DNA of 64,000 bases, from the NCBI RefSeq assembly GCF_030463565.1, contig NC_134649.1:34373044-34437043 (forward strand), written 5' to 3'. The position numbers were made by a program, and so were the translations under genes. The notes under the pieces were generated by a model. The model ran no database searches. It was not told the origin of the DNA and was given only the letters and a program-made list of their open reading frames with translations. Within the stretch, counting starts at the first letter, position 1, and every line of letters begins with the position of its first letter. Of this stretch, positions 13,257 to 23,000 are shown in pieces. Source of the DNA: Pelecanus crispus. Taxonomy: Eukaryota; Chordata; Aves; Pelecaniformes; Pelecanidae.

Positions 13257-14099
13257 CCACCCTGCTGGACCCTCTGCCCCCAGGCAAGGCCATGCAGGCA
13301 TCCCTCCGGCCAGCCTGCCAGGTGTTTTGTCCTCAGGAAGCCCTGCAGAGCTCTGCTCCTCTGGTCCTGCTTTCTAGGACTTGTACCTCTCCCGGGGGGA
13401 AAGAGCTGTGCAGCAGCAGGACTTGCTCTCAGCTCTCTGCCCGCCTGGACAGGGCCGGCAGGCGTGGGGGGGCGAAGGGGCTACGAAGCAGCCCCTGCCC
13501 ATCCGCCTGCCCACAGCTCCCCTCCTGCAGGAGCCTCCGCTCTGCTCTCCTGCTTCATCCTTTCCTCCTCCTCCTCTGCCCTTTGCCCTCCATCACACTA
13601 GATATCTTATTTTTACGGCTTTTTTTTTCTCTTTAAATCCTTTCTCTGTGCTTCTTCCACCTCCTCCCTCTCCCCCAAAATAATCCAAACCTGTTCTTCC
13701 TCACTCCCCCGCGAGGCTGGCACTTCTTGTCCCTTCCCCACCATCCACTCCCTGAGGGACCAGCTTGATAGGGTCCTCCCAGCAGGACCCAGTGCCACTT
13801 TTCCTTCTGTAGGGCATGACGTGTTCTCCGGGGTCATAGCACATGGTGGCAGTCACCCGTCCCCACCTGACACGACCCCCTAGATGTGACCGCTCAGGAC
13901 TTCCATGGGTACATAAGCTTGGCCGTAGACAAGCCATCGTGCAGCCCTACATCCCACAACCCACCCACCCACCTACAGTGGTTTTGGGGCTGGGGGGAAT
14001 GGAGGAGGGATCTGCTGGACCTTTCTGGATGGCTGCCAACGGGGTCGGCGGCCAGCTGGCATGGACGGCGGCAGCGGAGCAGCAGGCACCTAGCCCTTC

Positions 14100-15120
14100 G
14101 CCTTCCCTTGCGCGGGGGCTGGGGGCTGTCCCCAGAGGCCCTTGTCGGTGGGGGCTGGCTCCTCGGCGGGACAGCCGAGCACCCACACGCTGGGGCGGGC
14201 AGCCCTGGACGGCAAAGGCTGGTGGCGGCGGCTCTGTGGTGGCAGCGGCTTGGTGGCAGCGGCTCCGCAGCAGTGGCCTCTGGTGGCGGCTCTGTGGCAG
14301 CGGCGTCTCTGCGGCTGTCCTGTGGCAGCTCCCTGGCGGCCCCGGGGTGACGGCGGTGGCTCGGTGAGGACTCGGTGGCGGCTCTGAGGCAGCAGTGGGG
14401 GCCCTGTGGTGGCTCAGGGGTGGTGGCTCTGAGGACTCGCCCTGTGGTGGCAGCTCCGAGACGGCAGTGGAAGCTCTGGAGCCGTGGCCCTGCGGTGGCA
14501 GCGGGGGCCCCACGGCGGCCCCGCGGCGGCGGCCGCCGGCCGGCGAAGCCCCGCCCCGCTCCCCCCCACCGAGGAGACCGCTCCCCCCGCCCGGGGCGCG
14601 CCGCTGCCCGGCCCGCGCCGCCCGGCGCCTCCCCCGGGCCAGCCCAACCGTCGGCGCGGGGGGAGCCGCCCTCTCAGTTCCTCCCGTGGCAACGAGGCCG
14701 GCGTCGGGCGGCTGCAGGCGGGGCGCGGCGGCCGGCCGGTGCGTACCGCCCGTCGGGGGGGCCGGGCAGGGGTCCCGCCGGCAGGCCGCCGCGCCCTCGG
14801 CCGGGAGTGGGCCTGGGGCTTCGGGGTCCAAGGAGGGGCTTGGGGGGGCCCGCCGGGCTGGGGCTAGCGGGGGTGGAGGGCAGGAGGTCTGGGCGGGCGG
14901 GTGGGGGGCCGGGAGGCGGGTGGACGGCTGCACAGGTGGATGGATCGACGGACACGCAGGTGTGGGTGATGAGGGAGTCCCCCTCGTGTTTTTCAAGACG
15001 CTGGAAATGTCGGGCAGGGCTTGGATTCCTCAGACCATGAGAAGTGGGGTGGCCCCCCACTGCTGGTCGAAGCGGGGGGTGCGGGGAGCTGCTCCCCCTT
15101 CCCTCAGGGTGCCTCGCTCG
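14100..15120. promoter_or_regulatory. CpG island, candidate DNAH1 promoter
   Basis: This is the only dense CpG island in the window, with its core at about 14485-14880. It lies about 4.8 kb upstream of the DNAH1 start codon. It holds a strong RFX half-site (GGCAAC at 14688-14693; GTTGCC on the other strand), the motif class used by ciliary gene promoters. A CpG-type donor CCG|GTGCGT at 14738/14739 could splice a non-coding first exon to the acceptor at 19782. The link to DNAH1 is inferred from position; it could equally be an independent or bidirectional promoter. Confidence 0.55.
14215..14545 (+). repeat. Degenerate GC-rich minisatellite at the CpG island edge
   Basis: Imperfect repeats of a roughly 15-25 bp motif (ggtggcggctctg, ggtggcagcggct and variants) run across the segment. 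Spacing and sequence drift between copies. Long frames through it on both strands read as low-complexity proline-, serine- or glycine-rich peptides without homology. Confidence 0.75.
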
Positions 15121-17330
15121 GTCCCATCTCCACAATTAGCACAATTAGTTACTGCCCTGAGGTTGTTTCTCCTGCACCCCGGTAGCAACAGAAGCTGTTG
15201 TGCTTCATAAATGAAACAAACATTGTTGAAGTCACGGTCTAAATACTTTGTGTGGTGTCTTGTAACACCCGCGATGGCTATAACCTCAAGACGTGTGGTG
15301 TAACCTTGTCGTTAAGGCACTCTGTGTAATGAGGAACACTGTTCGCCATCAGTCTTGCTGTTCTCCCCTGCGTCCTCAGGTTCTAGTGGTGGTTGCATGA
15401 TGCTTTCCCACGGAGAAAGGAATGCATTTAAAAACCCAGAGGAAAATCAATTTTAAAACCACGCAAAGTGTTGGAGGGAATGGGCTGCTATAAAACCCGA
15501 AATTACTTTCAACTCCCTTTTTAAAGTAGAAGAGATTTGAAGTAGAAGATAATGTTTAAGGCAGTTTGTTGTGAGCGCATCACCTTGTCTGAGCTTGTAT
15601 TTTATGGCTTAAATTATAGGAAGAAGGAATTTCCACATGTTAGTGTTCGGATGGTGTGGTAGTTGGGGTTCTGGCTATCCACAGATAAATAGATTTCAGA
15701 TAAATTACCTCTAGATTTCAATCTGCAGTTTTGCTTAGGGGGTAGATTATTTTTAAAGTACTTTTCTCTTTTTCTGTTGCAATTTTTAGCCGTTTTGAAC
15801 CTTATTTGAAAGAAAAGAGTCCATTTTGTCAAAGCTTTGGATCAAAGAATTGAAGTAAGAGGCAGCAGATCAAAAAGCTCATACCAGACATTGAGCAAGA
15901 CACGTGGGAGTTTGACTTCTTGGATATGTAAAGCCTGGATTTACTGAGAAATTGTAATTATAGTTTTGCCACGATGACACACAGACGCTGTAGCTAATGT
16001 TGTGTCAGCAGTGCCATTAGAATATGCTCTCATTTTGAATAGTTCAATTTCGCATAGTACAACGTACCTGGTATATCTAGGAAACATGCTTTTCAGGTGT
16101 GAGAGAGCATGACTGAGCCGCTGGAAAGATAGGCGTTTCAGCAGTCGTGAAAAGATTTTCAAAGCTTATTATAGCTAAAGCTGGGGTGGCTTGGTGCCAG
16201 GCAGATGTTTGCCGTTGAAGAGCAGGGAGATGCTCCCAGATGTGCAGGGGCAGTGGGGAGTGAAGGGTTATTATGGTGGGCAGAGGATCTGCTTTCAGGA
16301 AGACATCTCATCTGCTTGCGATGAGCTGAACTCCTTTCCCCCCTCCCTGCCTTTGAACCTCTCTTTGCTGAAGGGGAGCTCCAGCCCTGAGGAAAGTGGT
16401 CCAAGCAGGCAGGGATTGAAGGCTGCAAACACGGCATGCAGCCAGCCTCCTGCCCACAGCCACAGCAGACAGAGTGTGACACTAACAGGGCTCTGGGCAG
16501 TTTCCCTGCTTTTCTTCAGGATTCCTCAGGCAACCAAGAAATCTTCGAGTGCAAGCTATTTCACACTGTTGGCAGTTGCTCTAGCAGAGCTGCCTGAAAG
16601 CTTGGGCTGCTGTTGCATGCTTGCTGCAAGATGGAAGGTATTCCTTTCCCGGAGGAGCAACAGTCTCAGCAATCCATGCCAAGCTCTGCTGCCCAGGGAT
16701 GAGGGTCCAGGGTCACCCTTGGATGGGGGGTGGGGAGGACAGCCCTGGAGGCTGCATGCTGCTTGTCGTTTTGGGGGGAGTGGGAGGGTGTAAGGTGCCA
16801 TTGGCAGAATTGGAGGCTGGGGAAGAGTGAACTGCTCTGCAATAAACCCCTTGGCTCAGCAGCTAGGCTGAATAAAAGAGAGAGGATCTCTCTTCTCATC
16901 TTTTAAACCAAGCTGGAGACCATTCCTGAGAGCTGGATGGGAGCACCAAACCTCCTCCTAGCTGGAGGCTGGCACCGGAGCGGGCTCCCCACCATGCTCT
17001 GGGAAACCTCCTTGCTGGAAACCCTGGCCACATCCCAGCAGCTGGGGTGGCAGGAGAGTAGGATTCCCTTTGCGCTTAGCAGTTCTCCCATCTCTATATC
17101 AGCTTTAGCATGCTCAGACAAGCTGTTTTACTCCTCAGTCTGGGGAATTGACTGGAAAGCTTTGGAGGCCTGGTTTTGTTCTTTATTTTGGGTGGTGTGC
17201 GTCAGGGTTTTTTGCAGTTACAAACACCAGACTCCCCCTTTGTGCAGCTGCAAGAGCGTGACAGATGGATGTTTTTGAGCTGGACACTGAGTAGGGGCTT
17301 GTTTTATTTTGAGATTAAGTGCTCAGGAAG
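15121..17330. other. Non-coding stretch downstream of the CpG island
   Basis: No recognisable exon or repeat. If the island is the DNAH1 promoter this is part of the first, 5' UTR intron. Confidence 0.5.
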
Positions 17331-17577
17331 GACTTAGGAAAAATTTCTGTATGGAAAGGGTGGTCAAGCATTGGAACAGGCTGCCCAGAGAGGTGGTGGA
17401 GTCACCATCCCTGGAAGTGTTCAAAAAACGTGTAGATGTGGCACTTCGGGATATGGTTTAGTCTAGTCTGCCCTTGATTGGTTTAGGTGGGCTTGGTAGT
17501 GTAGGTTAATGGTTGGACTGGATGATCTTAAAGGTCTTTTCCAACCTGGACGATTCTATGATTCTATGATTCTATGA
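17331..17577 (+). mobile_element. CR1 LINE 3' fragment
   Basis: The fragment carries the terminal part of the CR1 ORF2 (aaagggtggtcaagcattgg) and a 3' UTR nearly identical to the intron 1 copy. It ends in three ATTCTATG-type repeats. It lies between the CpG island and the DNAH1 start codon. Confidence 0.92.
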
Positions 17578-19770
17578 CTTTACAGAGGTGTGAGTGAGCA
17601 CGCAGGGAGCAAAGCAGTGAAGAATTAGGCCTGCTGTGGGCAGGCTTGGTACACACTTCCCCCTGTCACAGGAACTCACCTGTCATTGGCAGCAGCCACA
17701 TTATTTTGGTTCTACGCAGAGATTGCCAGTCCTGCTAAGTTGGGAGTCGGGTCAGCTGCTCACCCTGCTAAAGGTTCAGATGAACCTTGCATCCTGGAGG
17801 TAGCTTTTTTGAATTGGATGGATTCAGGATTCTGGTCCTAAGAGGTAAAAGTACAGCAAGTCATGTCACCACCTCCGCCCCTGCACCCAGGAAGAGGATG
17901 CTCAGGTGACATATCAGGAGACCCACTGCAGGGTCGTTCCGCCTTGCTGCTGTTCTCTGTGCCAGTGCAGCAGGCACGAAAGAGTCCAGCAGTGATTCAT
18001 CAGGAATCCTTGGATCTTGGCTGATACCAATCAATCCTGCTGGGCTGCTAAAATAGATATAGCCAGAGCATAAAATAGCTAATAAAACCAAAATCCTCCA
18101 TGGAAAATTCATTCTTCAGGGTATGAGGTTCCAGCTGCCGTGCCAAAGAGAAGCTGAGAGGGGAAAGATTTGAGATTTTCTAGCTTGAAGGAGGGGAGGG
18201 GGTATTATTGATCTTGTCTTCCAAGTCTCTCCAATCTGTTCATTTACTCCATTTCACTTAAAGGATTCGCATCTTGGTAACCTTGATTTATTACCTGATT
18301 TCTTTTTTGAATCAACCTCTCAAAATTGTGCACTGGCCTGAACCTGCAGTAATAAACCAGCACAGTTACTCCCTCTTATCTCCGGCATGCATGTAATGCT
18401 TTCCCTGCTGTGTGTACCTGATTCATTCTTGCAGACAGACAGCAAGGTGAAATTTAGAAAAAATTGCTTTCTCTGATCAAGAGTATAGGACGGGCAGAGT
18501 TTTCACTCCATTCAAGAGCAGAGCAGAGAGGGCATGGCAGGAAGGGACACTGTGTTGTTGTCTCCACCTCAGGATGAGACTCCAGACAGGTACTACACCA
18601 GCTGTGGCCTACAAGACCAGGCAAGGTCTTTCTAATGCTTAGCTATAGCAAGCTGGAAGACTGTCACATAGCAGGCTGTTGCAGAGGCTTGGCCTCCAGA
18701 AGTAAGCAAGGCAAACATGGGGGTCCTGGCAAGGGTGCAGGACACAAAAGGGTCCTGGCAAGGGTGCAGGACACAAACCATTAGTCAGGTAGGGCTGGAT
18801 GAGGAGTCTGGGTCTAGCCCTGAGCAGGAATTGGTGAATAAGCCATATTGCACTTGGAGTAGCCTTGAGAAACACCATGGAGAGCTTTGACTCATGATTT
18901 ATAGGAATAAGCTATGTGGGTATGTGTACATCATTACATCGGCACATGTGTGTGTAGGCTGGAGGGGCTTGTGTCACTTTAGCTGTGCTAATTAGTTACA
19001 GTAGTCATCTCTGTGTTTAGACAAGCCTAAAATCAAGGGTTGCATTATCATCGTGCCAGAAGTCTGAGGGCTGCTCTTAATTAGTATCTCTCAGTGCACA
19101 AAGGTTTTTATAAAATAAAGCCATACAGCTGTGATATTTGCCTGGACTTGCGTCTCCCAGGGTGGAAGAGTAGAAATGATTTCTGAGCTGAGATCACCAG
19201 CAAAAATATCCCCTGCAGGAGGAGAGAGAGGGGAGCTTCTGGCTATATTTTAATATTCGTTAGGTGATGCTTAAACATCTCTTCTGAATTATGTAAATGA
19301 AAGAGTCAGACTTTACAGCTGGAAGTAGCTGTGTTGGTATCTAGCCTGTGGCCTGCTCCCACTGGAGTCAAGTGTGACAAGGTTTTTAAGGGATTTGGGT
19401 ACAGCAAAGTAGCACTTCTGTTGTAGTCCCAGTTTACTCAGATTCTCCTGACAGCCTTTTGAATGCTGCCACAGGTCTGGGAAGCCCCTGCTGCTTCAGG
19501 AAAACAGCTTTTCACACGTATGCTGCTGGTTTTCCCCCTCCAAAACCCATTTGGAATAATAAAGCGCTCTCTTTCCCTGGGGTTAGTGAGCCATCAAGTC
19601 AGCCACATGAGCCCAGTGGCCCCCAGGTCACAAAGACAGTGCTTGGTACAGAAGCAGGGTGTCAAACCTACCTTGTTACCCACTCATCTTCTGAGCAAGC
19701 CAACGATATCCAGCACAGTGGGAGGGTGTGGAGGCACACCAAAGATTGAGTGTTTAACAGGCTCAATGTC
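17578..19770. other. Non-coding stretch before the DNAH1 start codon
   Basis: The only structure seen is the 29-bp duplication. AT-rich passages at about 18240-18440 and 19020-19140 look unusually clean of repeats and might be conserved regulatory sequence, but this cannot be shown from one sequence. Confidence 0.45.
18721..18778 (+). repeat. 29-bp tandem duplication
   Basis: The unit gggtcctggcaagggtgcag followed by gacacaaaa occurs at 18721-18749 and again at 18750-18778, identical except the last base. Confidence 0.95.
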
Positions 19771-19782
19771 TTTCCACTCTAG
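19771..19782 (+). promoter_or_regulatory. DNAH1: Candidate 3' splice site before the DNAH1 start codon
   Basis: The pyrimidine-rich tttccactctag ends at 19782, 40 bp before the ATG. If used, it would join a non-coding upstream exon and make the first coding exon 19783-20035. Confidence 0.4.
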
Positions 19783-19822
19783 CAAGCCCAGGGTTGCATC
19801 GCAGCGTTGTTTTCCTAAGAAG

Positions 19823-20035
19823 ATGGATAAAGCAAAGAAGGATTTGACGAATTCTCTGGGTAGGAGCCCCAGCCCTCGCAGTACCAGCAATGAGGCTTCA
19901 TGCTGGAACTGCAGTCCAGGGACAAGTTTGTTGCTTCCCGATAGCTGCAACCAGGGACCAAAAAAATATTTAGCCTTTAGACAAAAGATGTTTTATGCTG
20001 ATGTCTTCACTCCAGGAACCTCCAACATCTCGGGG
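19823..20035 (+). CDS. DNAH1: DNAH1 coding exon 1 (residues 1-71), start codon
   Basis: The chosen ATG has a strong context (A at -3, G at +4) and gives [19 protein letters not shown], which lines up with the human DNAH1 start, where an SLGR motif lies about ten residues in. Later [20 protein letters not shown] matches the conserved KKY...FYSDILSPGT stretch. The donor is GGG|gtaagt, phase 0. The frame stays open upstream to 19463, and a weaker in-frame ATG lies at 19766, but nothing upstream resembles DNAH1. An acceptor-like tttccactctag ends at 19782, so the exon may begin at 19783 with a short 5' UTR. Confidence 0.85.
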
Positions 20036-23000
20036 GTAAGTGCAAAGAGCAGTTCTTTTTCTACTACTGTCCTTCTAAAATGGAAAGGCCTAGAGTAAAC
20101 CTGGTATGGAGAAATACAGCTTTCACCCCAGGTTCTAGCCCTTCATTTTGGTCAGAGGCCCATGTGCAAGGCCTTGACCCTTACAAAGTGAAGCCATAAG
20201 GCTCTTCCTGATTGTAGTTGTGCTGCCTTCCTCAATGGCCAGTGCTATCACTGTCATCATGATGTTGCCTGGGTTTTGGATGCCAGCATGGCAGGGCAGG
20301 CATGTGGTTGTGACTGCAGATGATATTTGGAAGTAAAACCTTAATGACTGCCTACCTCATCAGCCCCCCAATCCACATTTTGAGCTGACATCAGGCTGCA
20401 CTCTGCTGACAAGTGCTGGTCAACCAGCCCCAAATCCACATTTTGAGCTGACATCAGGCTGCACTCTGCTGACAAGTGCAGGTCAACCAGGAGATCAGGC
20501 CCAGCCAGCATGGGTTCATGAAAGGCAGGTCCTGCTTGACCAACCTGATCTCCTTTGATGACCTGGTGACCCGCCTGGTAGATGATGGAAAGGCTGTGGA
20601 TGTCATTTACCTGGACTTTAGCAAAGCTTTTGACACCGTCTCCCATAATATTCTCCTTGGGAAGCTGGCGGCTCATGGCTTGGACGGGCGTAGTCTTCGC
20701 TGGGTAAAAAACTGGTTGGGTGGCCAAACCCAGAGAGTAGTGGTAAATGGAGTTAAGTCCAGTTGGCAGCCGGTCACGAGCGGTGTTCCCCAGGGCTCTG
20801 TTTTGGGGCCAGCCTTGTTTAATATCTTTATCGATGATCTGGATGAGGGGATTGAGTGCACCCTCAGTAAGTTTGCAGACGACACCAAACTAGGTGGGAG
20901 TGTTGATCTGCTGGAGGGTAGGATGGCCCTGCAGAGGGACCTGGACAGGCTGGACTGATGGGCTGCGGCCAACTGCATGAGGTTTAACAAGGCCAAGTGC
21001 CGGGTCCTGCACTTCGGTCACAACAACCCCATGCAATGCTACAGGCTTGGGGAAGAGTGGCTGGAAAGCTGCCTGGCAGAAAAGGACCTGGGGGTGTTGG
21101 TCGACAGCCGCCTGAACATGAGCCAGCAATGTGCCCGGGTGGCCAAGAAGGCCAACAGCATCCTGGCTTGTATCAGGAATAGTGTGGCCAGCAGGAGCAG
21201 GGAGGTGATTGTGCCCCTGTACTCGGCACTGGTGAGGCCGCACCTGGAATACTGTGTCCAGTTTTGGGCCCCTCAATACAAGAAGGACATTGAGGTGCTG
21301 GAGTGTGTCCAGAGAAGGGCAACAAGGCTGGTGAAGGGTCTAGAGCACAGGCCTTATGAGGAGCAGCTGAGGGAACTGGGGTTGTTTTGCTTAGAGAAGA
21401 GGAGGCTGAGGGGAGACCTTATTGCTCTCTACAACTACCTGAAAGGAGGTTGTAGTGAGGTGGGTGTTGGTCTCTTCTCCCATGTAGTTAGCGATAGGAT
21501 GAGAGGAAATGGGCTCAAGCTGCGCCAGGGGAGGTTTAGGTTGGAAATTAGGAAAAATTTCTTTACGGAAAGGGTGGTCAAGCATTGGAACAGGCTGCCC
21601 AGAGAGGTGGTAGAGTCACCATCCCTGGAAGTGTTCAAAAAATGGGTAGATGTGGCACTTTGGGACATGGTTTAGTCTAGTCTACCCTTGATTGGTTTAG
21701 TGTGGACTTGGTAGTGTAGGTTAATGGCTGGACTGGATGATCTTAAAGGTCTTTTCCAACCTAAACAATTCTATGATTCTATGACAAATCTCCTGCCTCT
21801 CTGTGCATTGGGCTCAAGTTTCCAGGTATTTGTGCCTCTTTGAGCCTTTTCTGACCATTACTCACAGTCTTGATTGTCCCTAAAGCTCTGGTAAAGTCAG
21901 TCTTATGGTCTCACTTTCTCTCTGGACCTCTATAACCCACCCTGCCACTGTGCTACAACTGTGCTTTATCTCTGACACTTTTCTCACATGCTGCATTTCA
22001 GGATGTTTGTGCTGGCCCCCATATGTACCACGCTTTGCTAAGACAGGCAGACCTGGAGCAGCACACCCCTAAAGGTAAATATACTGAGGGGAAACGTGAC
22101 GTGGCAGGAAATGGGGCCATAACTCTTATGGTTGCTTATAGTGAGCATGCTGGGAACTAGGCTGATGACTCTAGGTTCGTGCTCTGCTTTCATTGCGTTC
22201 ATTTCCTCTCAGTGCCGGGAATGGTGCTGAGCTGCTTGAATGTCCTGTGAAAAGTGAATTTCATTGAGAGGTGGAGTAAAGTGATCTGACTGGGTGGTAA
22301 AAGCATGCTCCCTTTTCTCTTGGATATATCCCCCCAGGGTTCAGGGTACACTGCATTGCTGCCTGTGGAAGTTTGGTCCCACAGGCCATATGCCAGGAGA
22401 GCACTGAATGTGTTATCATTGCATATGGAGCCAGCAATGCCCTTTTCCTGTGAAAATGGGACCTGCCCATGAGAGCTGTATTCAGGATCTAGGTACACGT
22501 AGCCGAAATCATGGTCCTCTCTCATTTATTCATTCTGCATCCAGCCGTGCCCCAGAGCAGCTTGTTCTTCCTAGAGGCAAGGGGTCTTTGTGTATACAGA
22601 GCTGCTGGTCCCACCTGCTTACAAGATGCTTGTTGTATCATGGGTGCTCAAATACAGGAACAGAGCATGGCTGAAAGGTTTGCCAGCACTCTTCTGGCCC
22701 CTAGAGCACTCTTAGAGATACAGATCATAGGCTGGCAGCGAGTGGGGAGAAAGTGTGCATGCGAGAGGATTTTAGTCTTAGAGAAAGATGGTAACTATAT
22801 ATACCACCTTCCTGTGCTTAGAAGTGACATTTATTTTCATGAGTGAGGACAAATGACTGCATCCTCAAGTGAATCTTGACAAGCTAGACTCATCCCTAAC
22901 AAGTGGAGACAGATCTCTATTTATGATCTGCTGCTTCTTCAAGGGGGAAGAAGCTATCAAGCTGGAAATGTAAATGCAAATGAAACCCTAAGTATTGACA

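Larger units (their letters stand above)
4551..14099. other. Long non-coding stretch, no gene seen
   Basis: The frames (for example 172 aa on the minus strand at 8584-9102 and 152 aa on the plus strand at 9199-9657) show no domain, signal or exon-like splice context. Contents recognised are small tandem repeats, an AT-rich block at 8105-8300 with homeodomain-type TAAT cores, and the poly-C run. Confidence 0.6.

Noticed and set aside
13187-13636. Polyproline-containing plus-strand frames
   Set aside because: The proline run is simply the C30 homopolymer read in three frames.
1-14000. GLYCTK, expected upstream of DNAH1 from mammalian synteny
   Set aside because: No exon resembling glycerate kinase was recognised on either strand. 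It is probably outside the window or placed differently.
13947-14996. 349-codon minus-strand open frame
   Set aside because: It runs through the GC-rich minisatellite and CpG island and is proline/alanine/serine-rich low complexity with no domain. Stop-poor GC-rich DNA gives such frames by chance, as the overlapping long plus-strand frames (for example 14395-15210) also show.
18240-18300. gcatcttggtaacc as a full RFX X-box
   Set aside because: Only one half-site (GGTAAC) fits. The second half is absent.
18721-18778. CRISPR-like direct repeat
   Set aside because: Only two adjoining copies with no spacers, in a vertebrate genome. It is a tandem duplication.
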